A DNA stretch of 51,088 bases. Origin: Candidatus Yonathbacteria bacterium RIFCSPLOWO2_01_FULL_43_27. GTDB taxonomy: Bacteria > Patescibacteriota > Minisyncoccia > Phycocordibacterales > UBA1550. The DNA lies in the NCBI GenBank assembly GCA_001823545.1, contig MHUV01000006.1, forward strand, positions 91,437 to 142,524, read 5' to 3'. Below, piece by piece: positions 1 through 9,405 of this stretch. The translations under genes were made by a program, and so were the position numbers. Every line of letters begins with the position of its first letter. The stretch's first letter is position 1. Below the pieces are notes generated by a model that saw nothing but the letters and a program-made list of their open reading frames with translations, was not told where the DNA came from and searched no databases.

Positions 1-268
1 GTCCCTCGATCATACTCGAGGGATTGGGCCCATGTTTGCCAAGCGAATTTCGCAAGGCGGGATGATCTCTGCACGAGTGGAGATCCGGCTTCCTCCGTAA
101 CAATAGGATAATTGATGTCGGCCGTAAGGTGTCTGAGTCAATGAGTGGAACAAATATGCGCCCATGGGCGTTTTTTTTGTTTTAAAATAAAGGTGGTACC
201 GCGAGAGGTCTCAAACTCCCCGCCCTTTGTACAGGATTTTTCCTGTATGAAGGGCGGGGAGTTTTTTG
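1..268 (+). promoter_or_regulatory. T-box riboswitch leader (probably 5'-truncated by the window edge), with antiterminator T-box motif and intrinsic terminator
   Basis: AAAGGTGGTACCGCGAGAG at ~189-206 matches the conserved T-box (GGTGGNACCGCG). It is followed by the strong terminator CTCCCCGCCCTT...AAGGGCGGGGAGTTTTTT (216-267). Upstream hairpins include TCTC..GAGA and CGCCCATGGGCG. Confidence 0.85.
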
Positions 269-336
269 TTGTCACTTTGGCACAACAAAAACAATTCGCA
301 ACAATAGTTCTTTAAAAAACCAAAAAGGAGGATTTT

Positions 337-1098
337 ATGTTTGACGCAGACCGTGTTGAAAAGGCTTTACGCGATGAAGGGAAACGAAAAGGTATCAACA
401 AAAACGAGATCGACCGCGCAGTACACTCAGCAATGCATATCGTTGAACGATGCGGGGAATTTTCTCAAAATCGAAAGATGGCCACAAGAATAGGTTCCAC
501 GCTCATGAACGGTTGTAAATCTGTTGTAGTGCCGGTATGCGTAAACTATCGCAACCTTGAGAATTGCGGTGGCGCAACAACGCTATTCCTCGAACGTCAC
601 ATCTCATTCCTGGAAAGCATCGGCGCTTGTTCGTTTGCACTTGCGCCGACATTTCTTGTTCCGCGACATGAGGCGACAAGCGATATCTTGAACCGTTGGT
701 ATAGGATTTCAGAAGATAGTCTCACAAAAGTCTTTCAAGGAATCTACACCACTGCACGAACTCTCTCAGAGAAGCACAGGTGGAATGTTTGCCCTATGGA
801 CATACTCATTCCCGATATTGTAGAGAGGGAGCAAGAAGCATATGTAGCACTTTCTTCTGACACTAGTGTTGAGAGGCAGATCAATGCACATATGTTACGA
901 CGACGTGCTCTCTACTCCGAACGCATGCAGGTTGAAGAAATGCGGTCGCTGACGGTGCGTACCGCCGCTCAATACGTAGCTTTCGGCAATTTTGCCGCAA
1001 AGAACAATCTTCTCATCTGCAACCACACAACCACAAGTCTACAGTGGTATACACGAACAGGTGCAGCAGTGCTCCATAACCCTATCTCTCTCGGGTAG
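337..1098 (+). CDS. Hypothetical protein, 253 aa, downstream of the T-box leader
   Basis: Intact ORF with SD AAGGAGG 7 nt upstream of ATG; family not recognised. Confidence 0.8.
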   Translation: MFDADRVEKALRDEGKRKGINKNEIDRAVHSAMHIVERCGEFSQNRKMATRIGSTLMNGCKSVVVPVCVNYRNLENCGGATTLFLERHISFLESIGACSFALAPTFLVPRHEATSDILNRWYRISEDSLTKVFQGIYTTARTLSEKHRWNVCPMDILIPDIVEREQEAYVALSSDTSVERQINAHMLRRRALYSERMQVEEMRSLTVRTAAQYVAFGNFAAKNNLLICNHTTTSLQWYTRTGAAVLHNPISLG

Positions 1099-1104
1099 TT
1101 CCTC

Positions 1105-1132
1105 AAGCCACTCTACGGAGTGGCTTTTTTTT
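1105..1132 (+). terminator. Intrinsic terminator
   Basis: AGCCACTCTACGGAGTGGCTTTTTTTT. Confidence 0.85.
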
Positions 1133-1154
1133 GGCCGTCGTGTAGACTTATCAG

Positions 1155-1919
1155 ATGGTTAATATTTTACGAACTAGATTTAAAAAAGAGATTGTAAGCG
1201 AGTTCCTCCCTCCCGCGATAAATTCAAACAAAGTAATCATTCTTTGTGCAGGTATGCCTAGTTATCCCGGACGAAGAAATGATCTTATGGAGTTCTTGTC
1301 GCAGAAAGGGTACTGGGTATTTTTGCCTCGATATCGTGGGACATGGGAAAGCGGTGGATCCTTTCTTAAAAGATCACCACATCAAGACATTTTAGATATT
1401 ACAGACTCTCTCGAGGCGGGGTTTATAGATCTCTGGAACAAGAAAAAATACGCGATACGCAACCCAAATGTTTTTGTGATCGGTTCCAGTTTCGGAGGAC
1501 CTGCGGCGATCCTTTCCTCGCTCCATCCAAAAGTAAAAAAAATTGTTGCATTATCTCCGGTTATCGACTGGAATAACGAAAGCGAGCTCGAGCCAATTGA
1601 TTGGCTCGGCGAGTTTACACGTTCCGCGTTCGGAAACGGCTACCGTTTTGAACAAAGAGATTGGGATAAATTAAAATCTGGTAAATTCTATAGTCCCCTT
1701 GCCGCTCAAAACAAGCTCAAGGGAGCCAACATACTACTTTTCCATGCAAAAGATGACGAGGTTGTTTACTATGAACCTACAAAAGTTTTTTCTGTCAAAA
1801 CCAACTCCACACTCGTTACACTTAAAACCGGCGGGCATTTGTCTATTTCACAGATTTCGACCCCGCAGTTCTGGAAAAAGATATCGTCTTTTATCACCAA
1901 GCGCACACCGAAGGGGTAA
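1155..1919 (+). CDS. Alpha/beta hydrolase (dienelactone hydrolase / prolyl oligopeptidase-like)
   Basis: GSSFGGPAA nucleophile elbow; C-terminal HAKDDEVV and GGHLS pattern. Confidence 0.75.
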   Translation: MVNILRTRFKKEIVSEFLPPAINSNKVIILCAGMPSYPGRRNDLMEFLSQKGYWVFLPRYRGTWESGGSFLKRSPHQDILDITDSLEAGFIDLWNKKKYAIRNPNVFVIGSSFGGPAAILSSLHPKVKKIVALSPVIDWNNESELEPIDWLGEFTRSAFGNGYRFEQRDWDKLKSGKFYSPLAAQNKLKGANILLFHAKDDEVVYYEPTKVFSVKTNSTLVTLKTGGHLSISQISTPQFWKKISSFITKRTPKG

Positions 1920-1984
1920 TGAAGAGATTGTGCTATCACATTTTATGATAAAAAAATGATGACTGCTTAAATTACCTTTTTTTT

Positions 1985-2545
1985 CTAAATTTCGTAAACG
2001 TACAATTTGCGAGCAAGCTTATCCCCTTTTTTCGTTGTGTCTATTATTTTAATAGGCACCCAATCCGAGATCTCGTAATCGCACGACACTACGCGAGTTC
2101 CTTTTTTACATTCTTGAAGAATTTTAGGAGCCAGCTTCCCAAGAACATCTGTAAAAAGATAAACATAAATATGCGTAGCGGGTGAAATATTTGTTTTAAA
2201 AAAATTATCTCTGATTACCTCTATTGATAATTTTCGAGTATATATTTTTGCAAGAAGGAATGGGATAATGCCGTTCTCTATACCAATTCCACGCACTCCT
2301 TTTATTTTTGTTACTGCATGTTCCAGAATACTTCCATTACCACACCCAAGATCATAAAGGATACTACTCTCAGATAATTGCAGAGCATCGATAACCTGAG
2401 AGACCACCCTCTTTCTTGTGGAGATGAAAGGAACATCTCCCGTAAGAAAATCTCTCATATGCAAGAGGAACATAGACAACCACACGAGCATCAAAGTTAG
2501 TATGAGTATTAAAAAAACAGATCCGAGGAGGTAATTAGAAGACAT
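1985..2545 (-). CDS. Membrane-anchored class I SAM-dependent methyltransferase-like protein
   Basis: N-terminal TM segment, motif I LYDLGCGNGSILEHA. Confidence 0.7.
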   Translation of the reverse strand: MSSNYLLGSVFLILILTLMLVWLSMFLLHMRDFLTGDVPFISTRKRVVSQVIDALQLSESSILYDLGCGNGSILEHAVTKIKGVRGIGIENGIIPFLLAKIYTRKLSIEVIRDNFFKTNISPATHIYVYLFTDVLGKLAPKILQECKKGTRVVSCDYEISDWVPIKIIDTTKKGDKLARKLYVYEI

Positions 2546-2648
2546 TATATATTTAAAAAGATTCTAAATACTTCATTCTTGTTTAACTATCGAAATACGA
2601 TCCTTATTTCACCAAATCATTTTAACCCAAACTAAAAATAACAAAAAC

Positions 2649-4460
2649 CTACACAAGTCCGATATGAAGCTCGTACCGATGACGGTAGTTACCATCTTTT
2701 ATTTTCATTAGTTCATCGTGACTTCCCTCTTCTACTATTTTTCCTTTTTCAAGCACAAAGATGCGATTTGCTTTTCGTACTGTTGAAAGACGGTGTGCGA
2801 TGATAAAAGTCGTGCGTCCACGCATCAGTTTCTCTAAAGCCTCCGTCACGTTGCGCTCTGTTTCAGAATCAAGCGCGCTTGTTGGTTCATCTAAAATCAA
2901 AATTTTAGGATCACGTAAAATTGCTCGTGCGATCGCAACACGTTGTTTCTGCCCTACAGAAAGCTTAACTCCTCGTTCTCCCACCACCGTATCAAACCCG
3001 AGAGGAAGTGCCTTGATAAATTCTTCTGCGTGAGCTTCTTTTGTAGCACGGATGATATCTTCATCTGAAGAAGTAAACGAGCCGTAGCATATGTTCGATT
3101 TGATGGTGCTATTAAAAAGCGCTACTTCTTGAGGCACGACGGCTATATTTTTTCGAAGGTTGGTGAGTTGAAGTATTCGCGTATCAATACCGTCAATAAG
3201 AACACTTCCTTTTGAAGGAAAGTAATAACCTGAGATAAGAGAAATGGTAGTACTCTTACCAACTCCCGACTCTCCTACAAATGCAACCACTTCTCCCGCA
3301 CGAACTTTAATATTAACACCAGATAGTACTTCTGGTTGACCATCCCCATACGCAAAATGAACATTTTCAAAAACAACTTCGCCAGAAAAATGTTCGGGAG
3401 ATACTGCACCCTCCGGAGTATAATTTTCTTTTTTCCCCTCAAAAATTTCCTCTGCTTGTGCTGCGGTGGTAATACCATTCTGGATATTTTGCCAACTATG
3501 ACCCAATGAAACAAAAGGACCAAAAAACATTAATGCATATCCATTAAGTGCAATTAATTCACCAACAGTGATGGTACCATCTGAGACAAACTTTACAGAA
3601 AAAAGAAAGATTGCAAACTGTGTTGCGAACACAATGATTCGCTGAAAGAAACTGACACTGCTCCAACGACGTTCAACCTGATACCACAATCGAAAAGTTC
3701 TCTCCATAAGTGATTCTTGAACTTTTTGAATCTCATAATCTTCGCTTGCGGCTTGTTTAACACTCTCAATCTGCATCACGGCCTGAGCAGCATCATCCCA
3801 TCCCTCGCTCCATGATGTGTGTGCAGCAGCATCAATTGCCGCGATAGGTAAGAGAATCTTTATCAAAAGCGCCACATAGAGAAGCACGCCTACCACCAAA
3901 ATACTCGCAAGAAACATATTGATACTCGCTGCAAGAACAATGCCAATAACAATACTAAGAAACTGCGGGGCGATATCCGCGACTGTTCTCACAATCGAAG
4001 AAACCCTCCATCCCGTATTGCTTATTTTTTGCATCGCGCCATTAATATGCACATTTTTGTGATACATTAGTGTGGCACTAAACAAACGAACAAATCCACG
4101 CGCCTGAATACCAAAAAGCACTCCCGTATCCACACGTCGACGCAGACGATCCATAACCCAATCAATATTATTTGAGATAAGTTGAACAAGAACCCATACG
4201 CCAAGCAACGCCATCCACAAAGGAAGCGCACCCGCAAAAAGAAGATTCTTCCCTTGAGAAAGGTCGATGAGCGTGTCAAAAAAGCGTCCTGTCACATAAG
4301 GAACGAAACCATTGGCGACTGCGGAAACAACACCCAATAACACCAAAATGGTGAGTTCCTTTTTGAATGACCGGACATGACTCCATATGGCCTTCAATCC
4401 TATTTTTATTTGCTCTTTTTGATTAGATAATTTTCTTTCCGATTGATTTATTGTAGACAT
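2649..4460 (-). CDS. ABC transporter, fused permease/ATP-binding protein
   Basis: Walker A GESGVGKST, signature LSVGQKQR, Walker B ILILDEPTSALD, N-terminal TM domain; start taken at MSTINQ. Confidence 0.88.
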   Translation of the reverse strand: MSTINQSERKLSNQKEQIKIGLKAIWSHVRSFKKELTILVLLGVVSAVANGFVPYVTGRFFDTLIDLSQGKNLLFAGALPLWMALLGVWVLVQLISNNIDWVMDRLRRRVDTGVLFGIQARGFVRLFSATLMYHKNVHINGAMQKISNTGWRVSSIVRTVADIAPQFLSIVIGIVLAASINMFLASILVVGVLLYVALLIKILLPIAAIDAAAHTSWSEGWDDAAQAVMQIESVKQAASEDYEIQKVQESLMERTFRLWYQVERRWSSVSFFQRIIVFATQFAIFLFSVKFVSDGTITVGELIALNGYALMFFGPFVSLGHSWQNIQNGITTAAQAEEIFEGKKENYTPEGAVSPEHFSGEVVFENVHFAYGDGQPEVLSGVNIKVRAGEVVAFVGESGVGKSTTISLISGYYFPSKGSVLIDGIDTRILQLTNLRKNIAVVPQEVALFNSTIKSNICYGSFTSSDEDIIRATKEAHAEEFIKALPLGFDTVVGERGVKLSVGQKQRVAIARAILRDPKILILDEPTSALDSETERNVTEALEKLMRGRTTFIIAHRLSTVRKANRIFVLEKGKIVEEGSHDELMKIKDGNYRHRYELHIGLV

Positions 4461-4535
4461 ATTATATTTATAATAGCACACTACAAAAGGTCATTTACTT
4501 TACTTTGACTATTATTCTCTTTTTATATTTAAACC

Positions 4536-6341
4536 TTACGCTCGGTACCCCTCTGCTTGGATGGTGAAGGCGTGGTGATATTTACCTTTGCGTGCCATAA
4601 GCTCGTCATGACTACCACTTTCGATGATTTCACCTTTATCTAGGACGTAAATCTTGTCCGCGTTGCGCACAGTAGAAAAGCGGTGCGAAATGATGATGAC
4701 GGTCTTTCCTTTAAAAAAGTCATATATTTGTCCGAAAATTTCACTCTCAGAAACAGCATCGATGGATGCGGTTGGTTCGTCAAAAATAACGACGGGTGAA
4801 TTGCGGTAGAAAAATCTTGCAATCGCTATTTTTTGCCACTGCCCTGTACTTGGACGCGTGCCACCTTTGAATTTTTCACTGAGGACCTGATCATATCCAT
4901 TTTTGAAGTTCGCGAGGAATGAATTTACATTCGCCTTGTTCGCCGCTTCTATCATCCGCTCTTCATCGAGCTTTTCGTGTGCATTACCAAGATGAATATT
5001 TTCCTTGAGTGTGAGCGGTGAATAGGTGTTGTAATCCTGAAACAATACGCCAAGATTTTTGTACCAACTTTCTATTTTAATATCATTGATGTTTGTACTA
5101 TCCAAAAGAATCTCGCCTTCGCTCACCTTGTAGAATCGTGAAAGAATTCTGACCAATGTAGTTTTCCCTGCGCCATTCTCCCCCACAATCGCAATCTTTT
5201 CCCCCGGCTTAATCTCGAGGTTAAGATTTTTAATGACGTTGGTTTCCGCGCGTGGGTATGCAAAACTTACATTTTTTAACGTAATATTCGGTGGTGTCTC
5301 GTTTTCTGGAAGTACAACAGCACCATCAGTAATGTTTGGCTTCATCTCGAATACTTCTTTAATTTCAGCAATCCTTATACTACGCTCTCGTAGGGCGGTA
5401 TAGCTGCCACTCATCGAGGTGAGATTACTAATGAAAATATTGAGTGATCTGATTTGAAACGTGACATCGCCGACAGAAATGAGTCCTTTGAGGAAGTTTT
5501 TAAATATAATGAAATATCCGGCAATACTCGCGCTTGAAGTCAGTAACCCAAACAAGAAGCCATAACTCCGCCATTTTCTCAATATCTTCAAGTCGGCCGT
5601 CGCAAAGTAGTCAGTATATTTTCGATAAACACCACTTAAATAGCCGTACGCCGACGTGATAAATATCTCCTGCAGGTTGATAGTCTCGATGAGAATGTCA
5701 AAGATATTCCGCGCGCGCCTCCTATTCTCCGTTTCGTTTCTCCATAATCGCCATTGTTTTTGTAAAAAATATTTACTGGACAGCATACCTGGGATGACCG
5801 TAAGGATGATGATCCCGGTAAATATCGGCATCATCTTTACTATTACCAGCGCCGCCACCAATAGGGTAATGATCTTTGCAAAGAAGATGGACCCCCTCTC
5901 AAAATCCTGATTGAGTAAATTGAGAGTCTCTTTTGACCTCTGAATCTTGTTTACCACATCGGGAACTTCTAATGTTTGAATCCCGAGAGAGTGAATGTGT
6001 TGATAGAAATAGTATGGCGTTTTGAAATTATTAAATGTTGAGAGCACAGAAGAGAGATAATAATTAGAATGGTTTACCGCCGAAGATATAATGTTGTATC
6101 CAAATAAAAGGCCGAGCGCGGGAATAATTTCTTGCGGTTCAGCGCCAGTACCGGCGATACCAATAGCAACATCCAATAATCGCGCAAATATGTATGCATA
6201 AACGAGAGGCTCTAGTTCTATAAAAACGATTACCGCCACCTTCAGAACCGCTACCACAGGAGATAGCTTCATTTGGAATGCAAAGGACCATCGCAATGTA
6301 TTCAAAAATTGCAAAAATGAAAGTTTATTTTCTTGTTCCAT
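4536..6341 (-). CDS. ABC transporter, fused permease/ATP-binding protein
   Basis: Walker A GENGAGKTT, Walker B VVIFDEPTASID, H-loop IISHRFST; signature degenerate (PSTGQ). Confidence 0.88.
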   Translation of the reverse strand: MEQENKLSFLQFLNTLRWSFAFQMKLSPVVAVLKVAVIVFIELEPLVYAYIFARLLDVAIGIAGTGAEPQEIIPALGLLFGYNIISSAVNHSNYYLSSVLSTFNNFKTPYYFYQHIHSLGIQTLEVPDVVNKIQRSKETLNLLNQDFERGSIFFAKIITLLVAALVIVKMMPIFTGIIILTVIPGMLSSKYFLQKQWRLWRNETENRRRARNIFDILIETINLQEIFITSAYGYLSGVYRKYTDYFATADLKILRKWRSYGFLFGLLTSSASIAGYFIIFKNFLKGLISVGDVTFQIRSLNIFISNLTSMSGSYTALRERSIRIAEIKEVFEMKPNITDGAVVLPENETPPNITLKNVSFAYPRAETNVIKNLNLEIKPGEKIAIVGENGAGKTTLVRILSRFYKVSEGEILLDSTNINDIKIESWYKNLGVLFQDYNTYSPLTLKENIHLGNAHEKLDEERMIEAANKANVNSFLANFKNGYDQVLSEKFKGGTRPSTGQWQKIAIARFFYRNSPVVIFDEPTASIDAVSESEIFGQIYDFFKGKTVIIISHRFSTVRNADKIYVLDKGEIIESGSHDELMARKGKYHHAFTIQAEGYRA

Positions 6342-6391
6342 AGTTTATGCAAAAGTATACCATGCTTATAGTTAACTAATAAATAAAGAAA

Positions 6392-6422
6392 AAAACCGAG
6401 CGTTAGGGCTCGGTTCTTTGTT
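6392..6422. terminator. Hairpin terminator downstream of ftsE (minus-strand gene)
   Basis: AACCGAGCGTTAGGGCTCGGTT. Confidence 0.6.
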
Positions 6423-6453
6423 GACGAATTTTATTCGTCGTGTTTAGAGAAAA

Positions 6454-7134
6454 CTACAACGCGTATTTTCCTGTTGGGTCGTCGCGGGTGACACGGCCGT
6501 GATCCATCGTGATCACTCGTTTTCCGAGAGATTCTACGACGCCTTTATTGTGGGTCGTTAAGATAACCGTCGTACCGAGGTCATTAATCTTTTTCAATAT
6601 CTGAATAATTTCGTACGTATTCACGGGATCAAGGTTGCCCGTAGGTTCGTCAGCCACGATAACATCGGGATGATTGATGATTGCGCGTGCGATAGCAACA
6701 CGCTGAAGCTCTCCTCCAGAAAGCTGGCGAGGAAAATTCCACATCTTTTTTGTTAAGTCCACGAGCTCGAGCACGTGGGGAACATCAGACGCAATATCTG
6801 TATCTGGCTTTCCCGCAACCTCCATCGCAAACGCCACATTTTCGTACGCGGTTTTGTTGGGAAGAAGGCGAAAATCTTGAAAGATAATACCGATCCTGCG
6901 ACGAAGCTCGGGCATATCCTTTTTCTTTATTTTTTTGATATCGATTGAGTCGATGGAAACGGTTCCATTTGTTGCCTGTTCTTCACCGAGAAGTAGTTTT
7001 GTGAGGGTAGTCTTGCCAGCGCCTGAATGTCCCACGATAGACACAAATTCTCCTTCTTTTATTGCAAAGGTGACACCATCGAGCGCCATCGTGCCATCGG
7101 GATATGTTTTCGAGACGTTATCAAAGTAAATCAT
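6454..7134 (-). CDS. ftsE: Cell division ATP-binding protein FtsE
   Basis: 226-aa ABC ATPase with FtsE-like organisation (MIYFDNVSKTYPDGTMALDGV, IGIIFQDFRLLPNKTAYENVAFAMEV). Confidence 0.85.
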   Translation of the reverse strand: MIYFDNVSKTYPDGTMALDGVTFAIKEGEFVSIVGHSGAGKTTLTKLLLGEEQATNGTVSIDSIDIKKIKKKDMPELRRRIGIIFQDFRLLPNKTAYENVAFAMEVAGKPDTDIASDVPHVLELVDLTKKMWNFPRQLSGGELQRVAIARAIINHPDVIVADEPTGNLDPVNTYEIIQILKKINDLGTTVILTTHNKGVVESLGKRVITMDHGRVTRDDPTGKYAL

Positions 7135-7161
7135 AGGTACAGTATAGCAATTTTTTTTGGA

Positions 7162-7704
7162 TTACGAAATTTGTATTTTCTGCGTAATGCGCGCAAGGAT
7201 ATATCGCAAAATATGGTATCCAAGAACACCAAGAATACCGCCCAAAATCCATCCTGCCAGAATATCAAATGGCCAATGCACTCCTACGGCAATACGCATA
7301 CTACCAATAATAAGTGCGCCCATCACATACACGAGTGCTAAACGACGACGAATAAAAAAGAGCGATGTCGCGAGCGCCATAAAGAACGTAGCGTGCCCCG
7401 AAGGAAATGAATCCCCTCCTCCGTGGGTGTACAAAACATACGCATCAGACAATACTTCAAACGGACGTGGGTGAGGTAATAAGTGCTTAAAAATGTATGC
7501 AATCGCATACGCAAAAAATGCCGTACTAAGTACCATCAAGATATCACGCGCACCTTGCTTTTTGTCTTTGTAAAAGAAAAAAGAAATGAGAAGTCCGAGC
7601 ACTAAAAGATATCCGAAACGATCACTAAAAAAAATAATGAGCTGATCAAAAAGATAACCTTGTCCTGCAATACTATTGATAAGATAAAAAATGGATTCGT
7701 TCAT
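7162..7704 (-). CDS. PAP2 family phosphatase (undecaprenyl-diphosphatase-like)
   Basis: Phosphatase motifs PHPRPFE, SFPSGHATFF, AVGVHWPFDILAG. Confidence 0.85.
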   Translation of the reverse strand: MNESIFYLINSIAGQGYLFDQLIIFFSDRFGYLLVLGLLISFFFYKDKKQGARDILMVLSTAFFAYAIAYIFKHLLPHPRPFEVLSDAYVLYTHGGGDSFPSGHATFFMALATSLFFIRRRLALVYVMGALIIGSMRIAVGVHWPFDILAGWILGGILGVLGYHILRYILARITQKIQIS

Positions 7705-7743
7705 AATTATAAATATTCTTTATTGCACATTTTTACACACTCA

Positions 7744-9093
7744 CTATACACCTTTGCGCGAGAGTACGAGCTTGATCGTTTTGAGCAAAATAACCACATC
7801 GAGAACCAGTGAACGATTTTTTATGTAGTAGAGGTCATAAGAAAGTTTATTGCGTGTCTCCTCGGTATCCACGCCGTGATGCGGATGACGTTCGTGGTAC
7901 AGCTGTGCCCAACCTGAGAGCCCTGGTTTAACCAAGTGACGAATATTATAATACGGTATTTCCTTTTCATACACCGCGACCCCAGAAGGAAGCTCTGGGC
8001 GTGGACCGATGAGCGAAAGGTCGCCACGGAGCACATTCCACAGCTGTGGCAATTCATCAATCCTCGTTTTTCGCAAAATATTTCCGACACGTGTCACGCG
8101 ATTTTCTCTCTGTGAAGAAAGCTCGGTTTCGTTGCGACTCATCGAGCGGAACTTGTAGAGTTTAATGGTCTTACTATCTTTTCCTACACGTTCCTGTGTA
8201 ATAAAAAGAGGACCACCATCGTCGAGCTTGATCGCAAGATACACAAACGGATAAAACAAGAGAGAAAGGGCGCCTCCGAACAGCGCCGAAATAATATCAA
8301 GTCCTCGTTTCAAAAAATCATAACCCGCGTGGGCTGATGAAGAAATATTTTCGAGAAACCAACTATGACGGACGATCGAAAGTGGAATACGCGCAAAAAC
8401 TTCTTCGTATACCTCATGCATATCGTAGAATCGTACGCGCGCAAAAATGAGGTTATAAAGCGTCGGCAGAATTTTTTCCGCTTTTTCGTTATGCAAATCA
8501 ATGACTATGGAAGAAATCTTTTCGCTATAAATACGGTCAATGATCTCTTTTTTGAAATCAATACCATCGATCTGTGTAAGATCAACCGAAGAAACAAAGC
8601 GTAGGTTGTAGTGCCCGTGCACGTTTACTTCATTCTTGAGTACGCTCATCTCCTCCCCTGCACCGATCAATATCGCCGGCTCCTGATGTTTGATATTAAA
8701 AAGTGTCGGCCCTAACAGTCGCCACACAATAAGGAGGAGTGTCGAGATCAACAAGAAAAGCGCGAGGATCGTCTTGGGCGCAACACCGATATAGGGCGTG
8801 AAGAGATAGAAGAACACAACCGCAATGACGCTATTGATAAGCTGTGCATTCAAAATCGAGCCCAGAATCTTTTTCTTAAAGACTAACGCGTGTTTCTCAT
8901 AAAAACCGGCGACAAAAAACACCATGATCCACGCGACGAGCAACACGATGAGCGGGACGGTGTAAGACTGGATGAGCGCGAGCGAAGGAACCGCTCCCAT
9001 ACGAAAAACGAGCGTAAGCCAGAACGCAACAATGAGCGAAATGATATCCCCTAGAAAAAGAATAATGGGCTCTTTTTTGCTTCCAATAGTCAT
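7744..9093 (-). CDS. Polyprenyl glycosylphosphotransferase (initiating sugar transferase)
   Basis: C-terminal KRGLDIISALFGG, GPLFITQERVGKDSK, LYKFRSM, IDELPQLWNVLRGDLSLIGPRPEL. Confidence 0.92.
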   Translation of the reverse strand: MTIGSKKEPIILFLGDIISLIVAFWLTLVFRMGAVPSLALIQSYTVPLIVLLVAWIMVFFVAGFYEKHALVFKKKILGSILNAQLINSVIAVVFFYLFTPYIGVAPKTILALFLLISTLLLIVWRLLGPTLFNIKHQEPAILIGAGEEMSVLKNEVNVHGHYNLRFVSSVDLTQIDGIDFKKEIIDRIYSEKISSIVIDLHNEKAEKILPTLYNLIFARVRFYDMHEVYEEVFARIPLSIVRHSWFLENISSSAHAGYDFLKRGLDIISALFGGALSLLFYPFVYLAIKLDDGGPLFITQERVGKDSKTIKLYKFRSMSRNETELSSQRENRVTRVGNILRKTRIDELPQLWNVLRGDLSLIGPRPELPSGVAVYEKEIPYYNIRHLVKPGLSGWAQLYHERHPHHGVDTEETRNKLSYDLYYIKNRSLVLDVVILLKTIKLVLSRKGV

Positions 9094-9405
9094 AGGATGT
9101 CCTCTATGGTAACATAAATGAGATATATTGGGTACTATAAAAGCGGTATTTACCCCGGGGCTTGCCCCGGGTAAGTGTGTTCACTTCACTCACACACTTA
9201 CCGCATCAGAGAGGCGTGGTATTATACCCTTATATTATTCCATTACATGGACGGTACACCTTTTGGATTTTCTTTTCGCGATTACACGCAATAAAATCTC
9301 AAAAGGTCTTGCGAAGCTCCAGGTATTCGCTTCTCACCTCGGCTCGAGAATGAAAAAGGTTACTTTTTTATTCCACTCGCTCTACGTCGCTAATAATAAC
9401 ATCAC

